Source of the DNA: Actinomycetota bacterium
GTDB taxonomy: Bacteria > Actinomycetota > Acidimicrobiia > IMCC26256
NCBI GenBank assembly: GCA_009702955.1
Contig: WLHA01000101.1
Location: forward strand, 1 to 5,628
Direction: 5' to 3'
Length of the DNA stretch: 5,628 bases
The position numbers and the translations under genes are program-made. The first letter of the stretch is position 1. Each line of letters opens with the position of its first letter. The notes beneath the pieces were generated by a model that ran no database searches, was not told the origin of the DNA, and worked only from the letters and a program-made list of their open reading frames with translations. Positions 5,562 through 5,628 of the stretch are shown here, piece after piece.

Positions 5562-5589
5562 AGAGCCGTAGGGCCCAGAGAGGGCTTTT
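5562..5589 (+). terminator. Short GC hairpin followed by TTTT, weak terminator candidate
   Basis: GCCC (5573-5576), loop AGAGA, GGGC (5582-5585), then TTTT. The stem can extend through two G-T pairs and an A-T pair. A competing pairing, AGAGCC (5562-5567) with GGCTTT (5583-5588), uses the same right arm. The core is only 4 bp and no plus-strand gene ends just before it, so it may be part of an RNA or a chance fold. Confidence 0.25.
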
Positions 5590-5628
5590 AGGTTGCTACC
5601 GGTAAGATCCGAGCGGTGGAGACCCCCG

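Larger units (their letters stand above)
5244..5628. other. Gene-free region at the window end
   Basis: I find no supportable gene here. Besides the inverted repeat and the 10-base repeats, it is poorer in G+C than the rest (the line at 5401-5460 is 40 % by hand count) and contains a pyrimidine-rich stretch at about 5473-5535. The one long plus-strand frame (5394-5591) starts with TTG, has no ribosome site, and has a Ser/Leu/Arg/Cys-rich composition like random translation. Promoter and leader DNA for the minus-strand operon is the likely content of the left part. Confidence 0.6.

Noticed and set aside
5394..5591. 65-residue hydrophobic reading frame on the plus strand
   Set aside because: TTG start, no ribosome site, composition like random translation of pyrimidine-rich DNA, no recognisable motif.
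5590..5628. Possible tRNA or tmRNA end (CCGAGCGGT resembles a tRNA-Ser D arm; the reverse strand ends CTCCACC)
   Set aside because: On the plus strand the spacing between an acceptor-like GGTAAGA and the D arm is two bases short and no U8 fits. On the minus strand only about 15 bases are available. Sequence beyond the window would decide.
1..5628. CRISPR array, insertion sequence or integrase
   Set aside because: No spaced direct repeats of CRISPR size, no transposase or recombinase motif in any frame, and no terminal inverted repeats seen.

Overview
The window looks like chromosomal DNA of an actinobacterium or a close relative. This is inferred from the RHS core wording, an actinobacterial-type Sir2 protein, a stand-alone acyl-CoA mutase large subunit, GTG starts, and promoter-like TANNNT hexamers placed 6-8 bases before start codons with no Shine-Dalgarno site between them, which is the pattern of leaderless mRNAs. 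The genus cannot be named from the sequence.

Positions 1-1319 (+ strand) are accessory. They hold the 3' end of an RHS-family polymorphic toxin or cell-surface protein, with its conserved repeat-associated core and a private C-terminal tail. Two small predicted membrane proteins follow, the first overlapping the RHS stop by one base (TGATG). This is the layout of a toxin tip with its immunity gene or genes. Sampled lines from about 181 to 1260 are 60-75 % G+C, against roughly 45-62 % in most sampled lines of the following genes, which suggests acquired or fast-evolving DNA.

Positions 1312-3723 hold a divergent pair: a complete Sir2 NAD-dependent protein deacylase (- strand) and a complete coenzyme-B12-dependent acyl-CoA mutase large subunit (+ strand, with methylmalonyl-CoA-type active-site residues and no B12-binding domain). 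Only 42 bases separate the two starts, and they appear to hold back-to-back leaderless promoters. The pairing of a deacylase with an acyl-CoA enzyme hints at shared control of propionate/methylmalonyl-CoA metabolism.

Positions 3787-5243 (- strand) hold a two-gene unit: a small uncharacterised basic protein of 64 residues, then a DEDDh 3'-5' exonuclease with a helical middle region and a C-terminal BRCT domain. The exonuclease seems to have its own leaderless promoter inside the longest possible reading frame, so it may have two start sites. It converges with the mutase across a 63-base gap that contains a hairpin.

Positions 5244-5628 contain no gene I can support. They carry a perfect 6-bp inverted repeat, five tandem imperfect 10-base repeats, a pyrimidine-rich stretch and a short GC hairpin followed by T residues.
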